From the NCBI RefSeq assembly GCF_025665335.1, contig NZ_CP106869.1:3498501-3562500 (forward strand): a DNA stretch of 64,000 nt, read 5' to 3'. The notes under the pieces were generated by a model, which worked only from the letters and a program-made list of their open reading frames with translations, ran no database searches and was not told the origin of the DNA. Position numbers and translations under genes: made by a program. Positions 49,473-57,979 of the stretch are shown here, in pieces. Origin of the DNA: Xanthomonas sp. AM6 (GTDB lineage: Bacteria > Pseudomonadota > Gammaproteobacteria > Xanthomonadales > Xanthomonadaceae). Each line of letters opens with the position of its first letter. Position 1 is the stretch's first letter.

Positions 49473-49663
49473 GGCGGGCGCGGCGGCCGTAAGCGCAGGA
49501 CCACGGCCTGGCTCCGCGCCAGGCGCTCGCCGCACACCCTCCGGCACCGGCTCGCGGCGGCCCAGGCGCCGAATCGACAGGCGCAGCCGGCGCAATTACA
49601 GTGGGCACATCGCCTCGCCGCAGCACCGCAGTGCGACACGCCGGGCCACACAAGGAGAAGCAC

Positions 49664-50086
49664 ATGAAGCCGTGGCTCGTCGCCGCCCAGATCGCCGGCC
49701 TCTTGTTCGTCGCAGGAGCATGCAGCATGTCCGCCGCCGCGAAGAAGACCCCGATGGCCTCCGATGTCCTGGTCGTGCCCGCCGACCTGCCGACCCAGCG
49801 TCTGTTCGACTGCGCCGAGACCAGCATCAGCAAGTTGTCCGAGACCAGCAGTTCCTGGCCCAAGGTCACGCGCAAGGACGACGCCAAGGGCGTGCTGGAA
49901 TCGGGCAACTTCGAGGAAGAGAACCGCAGCGGCTTCCGCATGCGCATCGAGCGCCCGCAAGGCGCCGGCCAGGCCAGGATCACCCTCAAGGGCGCCGGTG
50001 CCTACTTCGTGGATCTCGGCGTGGAGCAGGCGATGAAGGACCTCAAGGCCTCGCTGGACAGCTGCGTCGCCACCCAACTGCATTGA
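49664..50086 (+). CDS. Putative T4SS-effector immunity lipoprotein (X-Tfi)
   Basis: A 140-residue periplasmic lipoprotein: signal with lipobox around LLFVAGAC (lipid Cys20), then a small domain (LPTQRLFDCAETSISKLSETSSSW, SGNFEEENRSGFRMRIERPQ, ITLKGAGAYFVDLGVEQAMKDLKASLDSC) with two further cysteines. It lies 27 bp before a gene whose product ends in the XVIPCD secretion domain; in Xanthomonadales, bacteria-killing T4SS effectors are normally preceded by just such a lipoprotein that protects the producer's periplasm. AAGGAG 8 bases before the ATG. The lipoprotein call rests on sequence; the immunity role is from context. Confidence 0.75.
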   Translation: MKPWLVAAQIAGLLFVAGACSMSAAAKKTPMASDVLVVPADLPTQRLFDCAETSISKLSETSSSWPKVTRKDDAKGVLESGNFEEENRSGFRMRIERPQGAGQARITLKGAGAYFVDLGVEQAMKDLKASLDSCVATQLH

Positions 50087-50113
50087 CCCCGATCACCAAG
50101 GAAGGAGACAGAC

Positions 50114-51112
50114 ATGCCCGATTATTCGATTGAAGCACGCTCGCTCGGCGTCGCCGGCGTCGCCGGCCACGACTACTGGGTGCTGCGCGACGAGCACGGC
50201 AAGGCCCTGGCCGAACTGCACGGCCTGGCGACCGACCGGCAGACCGGCGAAGCCATCCCGATCGGCACCGACGAGAGCAAGCACTCGCTGCGCGCCTGGC
50301 ACTACCCGCACGACGCCGGCTACGCCAACGCCATCGGCGCCAAGGTCGACAGCACCAGCTACATCCAGGAAGGCCAGCCTTCGCGCACCGTCCTCACCGG
50401 CGACAAGGACCAGATCCTGGCGCGCTGGAACACGGCGGTCAGCGCCGTACCCGAACTCAATGCGCAGGACCTGAACTACCCCAACTACGGCTTCAAGGTG
50501 TTCGGCGAGACCGTCAACAGCAACTCCGCCTACCGCACCTTCGGCGAACTGATGGACGTGCCGGTCAACGACTTCCCCGGCCGCATCGAACCGGGCATCG
50601 GCAACCGCATGCTGTCGCAGGAACGCACCGAAGAGTTGCGCTACCGCGCGCAACCGGACCAGGACCGGCAGCGCGCACCCGCACCCGCCGACGTACCTGC
50701 GCGCGAGCCCCAAGACCCCGCCATGCTGCAGCAGATCCGCGGCAAGGTCGAAGGCCTGAACGGCCCCGGCCAGTTGGACCCGGCCGACAACGACCGCGTC
50801 AGCGCCAGCCTGTACGCGCTGGCCAAGCAGCACAACTTCAGCAGCGTCGACCAGATCGCCCTCAGCCAGCAGACCAGGACCGCCGCGGCCGGCGAGAACA
50901 TCTTCATCGTGCAAGGCGCGTCCGGCGACCCGGCCAAGCTGCGCGCGCACATGTCCACCGCCGAAGCCGCGCAGACCCCGGTCGAGCAGTCGTTCGACAA
51001 GGCGCACGCGCAGCAGCCCAACCCGCAGGTGCAGGAGCGCGAGCAGCAGCAGGTGCAGAACCAGGTCCAGGCGCAGGAAGCGCAACAGCGGCCGATGGTG
51101 CAGGCGTTGTAG
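50114..51112 (+). CDS. XVIPCD-containing T4SS effector (X-Tfe), unknown toxin domain
   Basis: A 332-residue protein. Residues about 203-300 form an XVIPCD (LLQQIRGKVEGLN, DNDRVSASLYALAKQHNFSSVDQIALS, ENIFIVQG, LRAHMSTAEAAQTPVEQSF), the VirD4-binding signal of Xanthomonadales antibacterial T4SS effectors; a Gln-rich tail (about 296-332) follows as usual. The N-terminal toxic part (1-170) begins VAGHDYWVLRDEHGKALAELHG and contains a NSNS motif (135-138) followed by AYRTFGELM; I do not recognise its fold, though small effectors with GHxxxxL and NSNS elements occur elsewhere. The paired lipoprotein implies that it acts in the target's periplasm. A putative ribosome site AAGGAG precedes the ATG. 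The T4SS machine itself is not in this window. Confidence 0.82.
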   Translation: MPDYSIEARSLGVAGVAGHDYWVLRDEHGKALAELHGLATDRQTGEAIPIGTDESKHSLRAWHYPHDAGYANAIGAKVDSTSYIQEGQPSRTVLTGDKDQILARWNTAVSAVPELNAQDLNYPNYGFKVFGETVNSNSAYRTFGELMDVPVNDFPGRIEPGIGNRMLSQERTEELRYRAQPDQDRQRAPAPADVPAREPQDPAMLQQIRGKVEGLNGPGQLDPADNDRVSASLYALAKQHNFSSVDQIALSQQTRTAAAGENIFIVQGASGDPAKLRAHMSTAEAAQTPVEQSFDKAHAQQPNPQVQEREQQQVQNQVQAQEAQQRPMVQAL

Positions 51113-51317
51113 CGGTGCGGCTCGCAGCCGCCGGCCACCCTAGGCAACAGGTGGCCGCAGGTCGTCTGCCAGCCCGCATACTTATCTGATCGCAAACAGG
51201 CAACGTGTGACTCAGCGCAAGCATGGGGAGCCCAGCGCCGTCATCCTGGACGGCCGTCCCTGCCACCATCGGTCAAGTTCATAACACGCTCCAGGCATGG
51301 CCTTGGAGGCATGCAGA

Positions 51318-52187
51318 TCATCGTGCCGCAGTCGCGGAATCGGACAGCATCGTGTCGGCGATATCCAGCATCGCCCGCAAGCGATCCATGTGTCGCAGGT
51401 CATGGTGATAGCCCACCCATATATCCCGCGTCGGAGGTTGATCCGGCGTGTCGATGCGCTGCAATCCGGAGACTGCATCGCCAAGTGGCCTTGGCAGCAC
51501 CGCGATGCCCATGCCCCTCGAGCACATCTGCGCCTGGACCGAACGGTTCGTGCTTGTGAAAGCACGTCGGCAGAGCGGAAACCTCTCCAATACCCAAGCC
51601 ACATCGGGGAAATGCGATTGTGCGGTATTCATGAGGATGACGCCCACGGATGCTGGATCGTCCTGCAGTACCCGGGTGGTTGCCGCCGACGCATACACCC
51701 CATATGAAATTCGCATCAGCCGGCGCTGAACGATATCCGGCTCGCTGAAAGGCACGATGCGAAAGGCCACGTCGGCCTCCCGACGTGACAGATCGAGTAG
51801 CCGATGGCTTGCAATCACTTCCGGCACGACAGCGGGATGACGGCGTGTCAACTCGACCAAGACCGGCGCCAGGACATAGCCGGCGAACCAGTCCGCTGAC
51901 GAGATCCGCAGGATGCCTTCGAGGCGCTGGTCGTTGCCGGTCAGACGCCTTTCCATGGACAGCGCGGAATCCTCCATGGACTCCGCCAATGCCCGCACGG
52001 TGTCCCCGGCGTCAGTGAGCACCAGTCCATCCTTTGTCCTGCGAAAGAGCGGTTGCCTGGCTTCGTCCTCAAGCACCTTTATTCGGCGGCCCACTGTCGG
52101 ATGGCTCACGCTCAGCACCCGGGCGGCCTCGCCGAAGGAGCCGCTGCGGGCGACTGCCAGGAAGATGCGAACGTCGTTCCATTCCAT
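51318..52187 (-). CDS. LysR-family regulator
   Basis: A 289-residue regulator. The HTH (1-60) reads MEWNDVRIFLAVARSGSFGEAARVLSVSHPTVGRRIKVLED; the remainder is the two-lobed co-inducer domain (LRISSADWFAGYVLAPVLVELTRRHPAVVPEV, CSRGMGIAVLPRPLGD). It is divergent from a DHA2-type MFS pump and an SDR, a common arrangement in which the regulator controls export or detoxification of a small molecule. I use the ATG at 52187; a longer start at 52220 gives residues not typical of the family. Confidence 0.9.
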   Translation of the reverse strand: MEWNDVRIFLAVARSGSFGEAARVLSVSHPTVGRRIKVLEDEARQPLFRRTKDGLVLTDAGDTVRALAESMEDSALSMERRLTGNDQRLEGILRISSADWFAGYVLAPVLVELTRRHPAVVPEVIASHRLLDLSRREADVAFRIVPFSEPDIVQRRLMRISYGVYASAATTRVLQDDPASVGVILMNTAQSHFPDVAWVLERFPLCRRAFTSTNRSVQAQMCSRGMGIAVLPRPLGDAVSGLQRIDTPDQPPTRDIWVGYHHDLRHMDRLRAMLDIADTMLSDSATAAR

Positions 52188-52486
52188 GCCAGGCACATCC
52201 GTACAAAAATGCACGAGCAATATACATAACTGTCAGTTTCCGAACAATACTGCAAGGATCATCATGCGGCTCGATGTCGAATGTCCTCGCGAACCGACTG
52301 CGCGCCCACACGGCCAGTCTGATTTGGAACCTCAACAGATGACTATTGAACCTCGGCACGCCGCAGGAGCACTCGAAGCCGCGTTTGCGTCACCCGAACT
52401 CTCCGCTGGAATGACGATGTCCTGCGCTTCGCTGCCATTTGCTCCGCTGCGTCTTCGCCTGACTGCGGCTTGAAGACCTACACGCC
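52188..52486. promoter_or_regulatory. Divergent LysR/MFS promoter region
   Basis: A 299-bp intergenic region, locally AT-rich at 52200-52260 (GCAATATACATAACTGTCAG), which is the expected place for LysR binding (T-N11-A type) and both promoters. No single site can be fixed by eye, and no gene is present. Confidence 0.4.
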
Positions 52487-53896
52487 ATGAATGGATTGAC
52501 TCAAACCACTGGGACAGCGGCCCCCGACCCCCGTCGCTGGCTCGCCTTGGCCGTCCTGCTGACTGGCACCCTCCTGCCACCGTTGGACTTCTTCATCGTC
52601 AACGTGGCGCTACCCGCCATACGCACGGACCTGCAAGCGTCTTCCGACGTCTCGCAGTTGGTGATCTCGGTGTATGCCGCAGCCTATGCCGTCACCCTGA
52701 TCCTGGGCGGTCGCCTAGGTGATCTCTATGGCCGGAAGCGCGTATTCGTCGCTGGCATGCTCGGCTTTGGCATCGCGTCGGCGTTGTGCGGACTGGCGCC
52801 GTCGCCGGGGATGCTTGTCGTCGGTCGGCTGCTGCAAGGGATATCGGCAGCGATCATGGCACCACAATCATTGGCCTCGATACACGCCATCTTTCCGGCA
52901 AGCGAGAAGAATCGCGCGCTGAGTCTGTACGGCGCCACATTCGGCTTGGCCTCCGTGGGCGGTCAGCTGCTGGGGGGCGTACTGGTTTCGAGCAGTCCGT
53001 GGGGGCTGGGGTGGCGCAGCGTCTTCTTGATCAACCTTCCCATCATCATCGTCGCCGTTCCAGCTGCAATGATGCTGCTGCGCGAGAGCCGAGCCGAACG
53101 TTCGCCTCGCTTGGACGTGCCGGGGGCGATGCTGCTGGCGGTCGGCTTGCTGGCGCTCGTGGTTCCGCTGATCGAAGGGCAGGAACACCACTGGCCATGG
53201 TGGTGCATCGCGCCGCTGGTGTTGAGCATGCCGTTGTTGTGGCTCTTCTGGCAGTATGAAAAGGCACAGGAGAGCGCCGGCAGAACTCCCCTGGTTCTGC
53301 CATCGCTTCTGGCCGTGCGTGGGTTGCGACGCAGTTTGGCGTCGACGTTTTTCTTCTATGCGCTCGCCGCGTTCTTCCTGGTGTTCGCCGTGTACGAACA
53401 CGCCGGACTGGACCACGATGCGTTGACGGCCGGCTTGGCCATCCTGCCGCTCGGCATCGGGTTCTTCCTGGGCCCACTGTGCAGCCCGCACATCGCCCGG
53501 CGAATGGGCTCACGCACCGCCGGGCTTGGCATGGTGCTGGAAGTGCTCGGCCTGGTCATGGTCGCAACGCTGGCTTTCGCCGGTGCGCCGTCGTGGCTTG
53601 CGTTGCCCTTGTTTCTGATTGGCGCCGGGCAAGGCATCGCGCTTCCTGCGCTCGTGCGCTTGAACGTGGACCACGTGGAAACACGCTGGGCGGGGCTGGC
53701 GTCGGGCTTGGTCAACGCCACCTTGCAGATCAGCGCTGCAGTAAGCGTCGCCTTGTTCGGCGGCCTATTCATCGCGATCGCGCCGGATGGCGCAAGCGCT
53801 CAGGACGTGCAGCTCGGCTTTGCGGCGGCTTCATTGGCCATAGGCGCATCACTGGCACTGGCCGCCGCACTGAGTTGGAAACGCCAAGAAACATGA
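52487..53896 (+). CDS. DHA2-family MFS efflux pump
   Basis: A 469-residue inner-membrane drug:proton antiporter with about 14 helices. PLDFFIVNVALPAI in helix 1, GGRLGDLYGRKRVF in the 2/3 loop, GRLLQGISAAIMAPQSLASI in helix 4 and GATFGLASVGGQLLGG (motif C region) in helix 5 are the EmrB/QacA signature set. Divergent from the LysR regulator and followed after 46 bp by an SDR gene, so probably one inducible unit. Substrate unknown. Confidence 0.92.
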   Translation: MNGLTQTTGTAAPDPRRWLALAVLLTGTLLPPLDFFIVNVALPAIRTDLQASSDVSQLVISVYAAAYAVTLILGGRLGDLYGRKRVFVAGMLGFGIASALCGLAPSPGMLVVGRLLQGISAAIMAPQSLASIHAIFPASEKNRALSLYGATFGLASVGGQLLGGVLVSSSPWGLGWRSVFLINLPIIIVAVPAAMMLLRESRAERSPRLDVPGAMLLAVGLLALVVPLIEGQEHHWPWWCIAPLVLSMPLLWLFWQYEKAQESAGRTPLVLPSLLAVRGLRRSLASTFFFYALAAFFLVFAVYEHAGLDHDALTAGLAILPLGIGFFLGPLCSPHIARRMGSRTAGLGMVLEVLGLVMVATLAFAGAPSWLALPLFLIGAGQGIALPALVRLNVDHVETRWAGLASGLVNATLQISAAVSVALFGGLFIAIAPDGASAQDVQLGFAAASLAIGASLALAAALSWKRQET

Positions 53897-53942
53897 AAAA
53901 TCAAAAAATCCTTTTGCATCGTGGATGAGAGAACGCCCCGTC

Positions 53943-54707
53943 ATGAATACTGCCTTGAAGAACCCCTCGCCTGGTCTCGCCCATAAGCGGGCGCTTGTTA
54001 CCGGTGCAGCGCGTGGCATCGGCGCGGCTATCGCGCTCAAGCTGGCCGAAGACGGCGCGGACGTCGCCATCACCTACGAGAAATCGGCCGGGAAGGCTGC
54101 GGCGCTGGCTGCCGAGATTCGCGCCCTTGGCCGCAACGCCGTCGCCATCCAAGCCGATGCGGCCAGCCCCGATGCCGCGAAGGCCGCGGTAGAGCAGACC
54201 GTGGGGGAGCTAGGGGGGCTGGACATCTTGGTCAACAACGCCGGCGTGCTGATTCCAGGCCCGTTTTCCGAGCAGTCGCTGGAAGAGATAACCCTGCAAC
54301 TCGACGTCAATGTGCGCGGCGTTTTCATGATCACCCAGGCCGCATTGAAATACCTTCCCAATGGCGGTCGCATCATCACGATTGGCAGCAACGCCGGCCT
54401 ATCGGTGCCATTCGCTGGCATCGCAGTCTATGCGGCTACCAAATCCGCGATGGAGAGCTTTACCCGCGGGCTTGCCCGCGAGCTGGGTCATCGCGACATC
54501 ACCGTCAACCTGGTTCGTCCCGGCCCCATCGACACCGACATGAACCCAGCCGACGGCCCCCTTGCTTCCTCCATCCTGCCAAGCCTGTCGATTCCCCGCT
54601 ACGGAAAGACCAGGGAGGTCGCCGAAGCCGTCGCCTTCCTGGCAGGGCCTGGCGCCGCCTATGTCACCGGTTCGGGGATTCTTGTCGATGGCGGCATAAG
54701 TGCCTAG
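53943..54707 (+). CDS. SDR-family oxidoreductase
   Basis: A 254-residue short-chain dehydrogenase: cofactor loop TGAARGIG, LVNNAG, catalytic Ser in TIGSNAG, YAATK (Tyr-x-x-x-Lys), and the C-terminal GSGILVDGG. The basic stretch KRALVTGAARGIGAAIALKLAEDGADV with Tyr-Glu after the second strand suggests NADPH use. I choose the ATG at 53943; one at 53925 in frame is possible but has no ribosome site. Follows the MFS pump, and is followed by a decayed EthD-like gene, so the original operon was LysR / MFS-SDR-EthD. Substrate unknown. Confidence 0.9.
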   Translation: MNTALKNPSPGLAHKRALVTGAARGIGAAIALKLAEDGADVAITYEKSAGKAAALAAEIRALGRNAVAIQADAASPDAAKAAVEQTVGELGGLDILVNNAGVLIPGPFSEQSLEEITLQLDVNVRGVFMITQAALKYLPNGGRIITIGSNAGLSVPFAGIAVYAATKSAMESFTRGLARELGHRDITVNLVRPGPIDTDMNPADGPLASSILPSLSIPRYGKTREVAEAVAFLAGPGAAYVTGSGILVDGGISA

Positions 54708-54735
54708 AGCGGCAAATCCTAAACGGAAAGAAAGC

Positions 54736-55010
54736 ATGAGCAAGATGTTGTTGTGTGCACCGGCAACACCAGCGTGAGGTTTGATCGCGACTACTACGCG
54801 AATGATCATTTCAGGCTGGCAAGGCACGCTGGGAACGCCATGGACCTCAGTCTGTAGAGGTGTTCTTCCCGAACTCTGAAAACGGCGACTGGAGATCCAT
54901 TGGCGTTTGCGCATTCCCCTCGCTACAAGCTGTGAACGACGCGCTGGAGAGCCCAGAGACAGAGCAAGTGACGGCAGACGTGAAGAAATCACCGACACCC
55001 CAGCCGTGTT
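54736..55010 (+). pseudogene. EthD-domain protein, frameshifted remnant
   Basis: The reading starts MSKMLLCAPATPA then hits TGA; one base on, RFDRDYYANDHFRLARHAGNAMD continues the same protein, then a stop; and in the third frame FPSLQAVNDALESPETEQVTADVKK completes it. The order (RFDxxYYxxxH near the start, SLxAxxxALxSPExxxxxADV near the end) is that of small EthD-type ferredoxin-like proteins. At least two frameshifts make it non-functional. It directly follows the SDR gene, probably once its operon partner, and runs into IS5-type sequence on its right. Confidence 0.65.
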
Positions 55011-55265
55011 GGCAGTCTATTCATCCCGTTTCTAGCAAACATCGGTTGTGCAGCCTGCATCCGCTCCAATACCTGATCCAGCACGCTGGCTTTGGCCCAG
55101 CGATTTATGCGGATATAGATCGTATGCCCATTGCCGAAACGCTTGGACAGGGCGCGCCATCTGTGCCCGTTCTCGGCTACAAACAAAATGGCGTTGAGTA
55201 CCTGTAGGTCACTCAACGTCGCGTTGCCCCGTTGGCAAGGTAGTCTCCGATGATGTCGAATTGAC
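54989..55265 (-). mobile_element. IS5-family transposase N-terminal remnant
   Basis: Minus strand: SDLQVLNAILFVAENGHRWRALSKRFGNGHTIYIRINRWAKASVLDQVLERMQAAQ is the DUF4096-type N-terminal part of IS5-family transposases. A frameshift separates it from the start-proximal piece (FDIIGDYLANGATRR, about 55265-55217). The DDE catalytic domain is absent, so this is a dead fragment. No terminal inverted repeats or target duplications could be identified. Confidence 0.75.
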
Positions 55266-55420
55266 GAGCGTCAGTTCCATGCGCATAGCCCAGCAAATAG
55301 TGTTAGCAGGCCCTCGCGGGCAATGTGGCAGGAGTCAGCACTGCGGTATGCAGCGCATCGGAGTGACCACATGCGACCGTCCTGTCAGGATCGAACGTCT
55401 GCTCGCGAACGGGCAATCGA
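55266..55420. other. Spacer between IS remnant and membrane protein gene
   Basis: About 155 bp with nothing supportable; may hold further degraded insertion-sequence material. Confidence 0.3.
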
Positions 55421-56632
55421 TCACTTGACGGATGGCGCGGTGATGGCCGGGCCGGCAGCCTTCTTGGCCACCTCGACCCTGCTCCAACTCAGCACTTGAC
55501 TGGCAGGAATCAAGAAGCGCGGCTTGTGCTCATCACTAAGCCCACCAGGCGGCGATACATAGAAATCCGACCCCAACCGGGTCAATACATCGACTGACGG
55601 CAACACATACACGTTCGATCCGGGTTGCGCCCGCTCGCAGCGCGCTTCCGGCCAGGTCGCCTTGACGATCTGGCAGCCCTGCTCCGTCAATTGCAACTGC
55701 ACGCTCGGCAGCATGCCGATGCCGAGCTTGCGCACGGTGACGTCTACTGTGCCAAGCAGCGCGCCGCTGTATGCCAAAACCATCAGTACCGCGGCACCTA
55801 GAACGCGAAAGCGTTTGGAAAACTGCACACGATGCGTTGCATACACCAGCCAATGAAAAAACACGACGATGAATACTACAACTGCAAGATAGAACCAGTC
55901 TGATCCTTTAGTCGGAGGCGCCACATAACCCACGGCAAATGCAGCGAGCGGCCAGAATGCCAAGTACACCAGCAGCATCAACGAAAGGGTGCCGCGAGGC
56001 CTACGCAGTACCGGCCAGTACCGCCGCACTCGATCCACATCCCAGACCACAGTCAATAGCGCCAGAGCAAGCGCACCAAGGCCAAAACCGAAAACAACTC
56101 CATAGGCCGCGAACCGAACGAATCCCCAGTGCTCGCAAAGCAGCAAAAATGCGTAGTACATAGCGCTAAGCAGGGCCGCTCCCGCGAACATCCATAGTCT
56201 ACCGAAGACGCGCTCCCTCCTCCGACCCAATGCAAGCTGTGCGCGGCGGTAGTAAGACTTCAGCCCCTTACGCGGTGCATCGTCCTGTTTCGGCCGCAGT
56301 GGGACAACCAGCAGATGCTGATCGACCAGCAACCCGATCACCCACGCCGGCAACGCAAGCACCGCCAGGAAACCTAGCAGCGCGATCGCACCGAACAGCG
56401 CCACGGCGCTCAACACCACGCCAAGATCGCCGAGCGACAGCGACGGCACGTAACCGATGCGCAAGAAATGCGCCAGCACCATGCCGCCGCCCCAGCACGG
56501 TACCCACCATTTCAGGTCCACCCCGAACGTCTGGCGCAACATGCGCAACAACGGCGTGCCAGGCGCATCGCGCTTTACCGGCCGCTCACCAGCCTCACCA
56601 CCGCCAGAGGCGGCCTCCTCGCTCTGCTGCAT
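55421..56632 (-). CDS. Polytopic membrane protein of unknown function
   Basis: A 403-residue protein. A soluble N-terminal tail (about 45 residues) is followed by about seven hydrophobic helices (WVPCWGGGMVLAHFLRI, VVLSAVALFGAIALLGFLAVLALPAWVIGLLV, WMFAGAALLSAMYYAFLLL, GVVFGFGLGALALALLTVVW, LMLLVYLAFWPLAAFAVGYV, FYLAVVVFIVVFFHWLVYA, AAVLMVLAYSGALLGTV) and a ~100-residue C-terminal domain, probably periplasmic, with a Cys pair (EQGCQIVKATWPEARCERAQPGSNVYVLPSVDVLTRLGSDFYVSPPGG). No family recognised. Its position beside effector/immunity modules may be coincidence. Confidence 0.75.
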   Translation of the reverse strand: MQQSEEAASGGGEAGERPVKRDAPGTPLLRMLRQTFGVDLKWWVPCWGGGMVLAHFLRIGYVPSLSLGDLGVVLSAVALFGAIALLGFLAVLALPAWVIGLLVDQHLLVVPLRPKQDDAPRKGLKSYYRRAQLALGRRRERVFGRLWMFAGAALLSAMYYAFLLLCEHWGFVRFAAYGVVFGFGLGALALALLTVVWDVDRVRRYWPVLRRPRGTLSLMLLVYLAFWPLAAFAVGYVAPPTKGSDWFYLAVVVFIVVFFHWLVYATHRVQFSKRFRVLGAAVLMVLAYSGALLGTVDVTVRKLGIGMLPSVQLQLTEQGCQIVKATWPEARCERAQPGSNVYVLPSVDVLTRLGSDFYVSPPGGLSDEHKPRFLIPASQVLSWSRVEVAKKAAGPAITAPSVK

Positions 56633-57050
56633 CGTGGTTCCTTGGCGCTTGGCCGCACTGTTTCCTGGCAGAGGTCAAGCATACTCAAGCCGCGCCCAAA
56701 GAATAGATGCAGCCCCACGCAACGGGAAGGACGTCGCTCACGCATGTCCGCGCGCGCTATCCAGCAATCGATCCGTGGCGGCGCCGAAGAACTGTCGGTT
56801 GCCTCCATGATCTACAACAGCGGCACGGTGGCGCAGTATCCTTTCCCCACCCAGCCAACGGTGGCACAGCCACTGATCCGATGTCATACAAGCAAGCATT
56901 AACGCGAGCCTGCCGAAGTGCTATTCCCGCCAACAGGGACAGGAGGCATCATCAACCGGATACGCGTAGAGCGCCGACATGAAAAGACCGAATCCCACGA
57001 CTAGGCACAGGACGCGCCAGTTTCGCGAACCGCGGGAAGGAGCAGGCAAC
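56633..57050. other. Intergenic region with degenerate module remnant
   Basis: About 420 bp before the first immunity-like lipoprotein. At 56797-56900 the plus strand reads LSVASMIYNSGTVAQYPFPTQP, which resembles FVALVYDNNLVAQYHVAT at about 57790-57860, the equivalent position before the second lipoprotein. I take both as remnants of C-terminal ends of an earlier gene. The last 60 bases are a leader shared with the second copy. Confidence 0.45.
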
Positions 57051-57620
57051 GTGAAAAAACGCACAATTGTTCCATTGGCCCTCGCACTCATTTTTTCGTC
57101 CACATCTTGTGCAACCACCGGCCTGACGACCGACAAAAACCAAGGAAGAGACATGAGCGAGCAAAGCAGAATTGACCCAGCCGAGTTGGGTCGTCGCTTT
57201 CTAGCGGTGATAAAGAGTGTCGACGGCTTCGACGAGCTATCAGCTGATTCCGTGCAACGCCTCATGGGAGTCCCGTTCACTACGGACGGGAGCAAAGGCT
57301 CCGGATTCTACGTGTTGAAATCCCCAACCGACGACCGGGAATACACCCTCACGTACAACTTTGACAAAAAATTTCCCAGGTACTCGAATGTAAAACTCGA
57401 AGTTTCTGAATCAGGAACCGAAAATGAGGCAACGCCGAATCCGTGCGACTTAGCGCTGAAAGATTACGATGCGTCGTTAAAGCAATTAGGCTTCAAAGCC
57501 GAACCGACGTCATACAACGAATTCGGTTGGGCACTCGCTTTCTATTATTCGCGCAACGACATATACGCCCAGGTCGTCCCGCAGAACAAGGCATTGAAAT
57601 CCCCCCGAAAGCGCAGATAA
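57051..57620 (+). CDS. Immunity-type lipoprotein, copy 1 (X-Tfi-like)
   Basis: A 189-residue lipoprotein starting at GTG with GGAAGGAG 8 bases upstream: KKRTIVPLALALIFSSTSC, lipid Cys20, ATTG. The mature part (LGRRFLAVIKSVDGFDELSADSVQRLMGVPF, FDKKFPRYSNVKLEV, PCDLALKDYDASLKQLGF) is clearly paralogous to the next lipoprotein, roughly half identical over the core. The DNA is visibly richer in A/T than the flanking chromosome. No family name known to me. Followed by a remnant resembling the start of the effector, so this copy may have lost its own effector. Immunity role inferred from the XVIPCD gene downstream. Confidence 0.75.
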   Translation: MKKRTIVPLALALIFSSTSCATTGLTTDKNQGRDMSEQSRIDPAELGRRFLAVIKSVDGFDELSADSVQRLMGVPFTTDGSKGSGFYVLKSPTDDREYTLTYNFDKKFPRYSNVKLEVSESGTENEATPNPCDLALKDYDASLKQLGFKAEPTSYNEFGWALAFYYSRNDIYAQVVPQNKALKSPRKRR

Positions 57621-57979
57621 AAGTTGCGTCGAAGAGATCAGCATTCACGATGCCAAGGAATGACGAGGATGTCGACTGCCAATGTGTCTCCATTGTCGGG
57701 CGCCTCCACTGGCAGTCAACGCCGAAAGCGCCATCCCGTAGCAGATCCATAGCAAGGCCGAAGGACTGACTGGACAGCCGGTCATTCGATCGGTTCGTGG
57801 CCTTGGTCTACGACAACAACCTGGTAGCGCAGTACCATGTCGCCACCTGTACCTCCGCCATGACCCTTTCGACGCCATGAACATCAGATTTGGTACCCGC
57901 CGGGACGCTGAAGCATGAAGATAGAACTTGGCATTGGACACGCCCACTTTCGCGGCAGCGACACGAAGGAGCACGCGAC
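57621..57979. pseudogene. Degenerate effector remnant between lipoprotein copies
   Basis: Just after copy 1 the bases around 57634-57690 (TCAGCATTCACGATGCCAAG, then a GAGG site and ATGTCGACTGCCAATG) align with the end of copy 2 and the start of the effector (TCAGCGTTCGCGAATTTGAG, GAGGAG, ATGGCAACCGCAAATG). It soon breaks off. At 57790-57870 an in-frame piece FDRFVALVYDNNLVAQYHVATC to a TGA repeats the motif seen before copy 1. I read this as the collapsed remains of a duplicated lipoprotein-effector unit. Confidence 0.5.

Noticed and set aside
51913-52473. Plus-strand open frame overlapping the LysR gene
   Set aside because: Begins inside the LysR HTH coding region in antisense and runs through the promoter region; no protein-like features.
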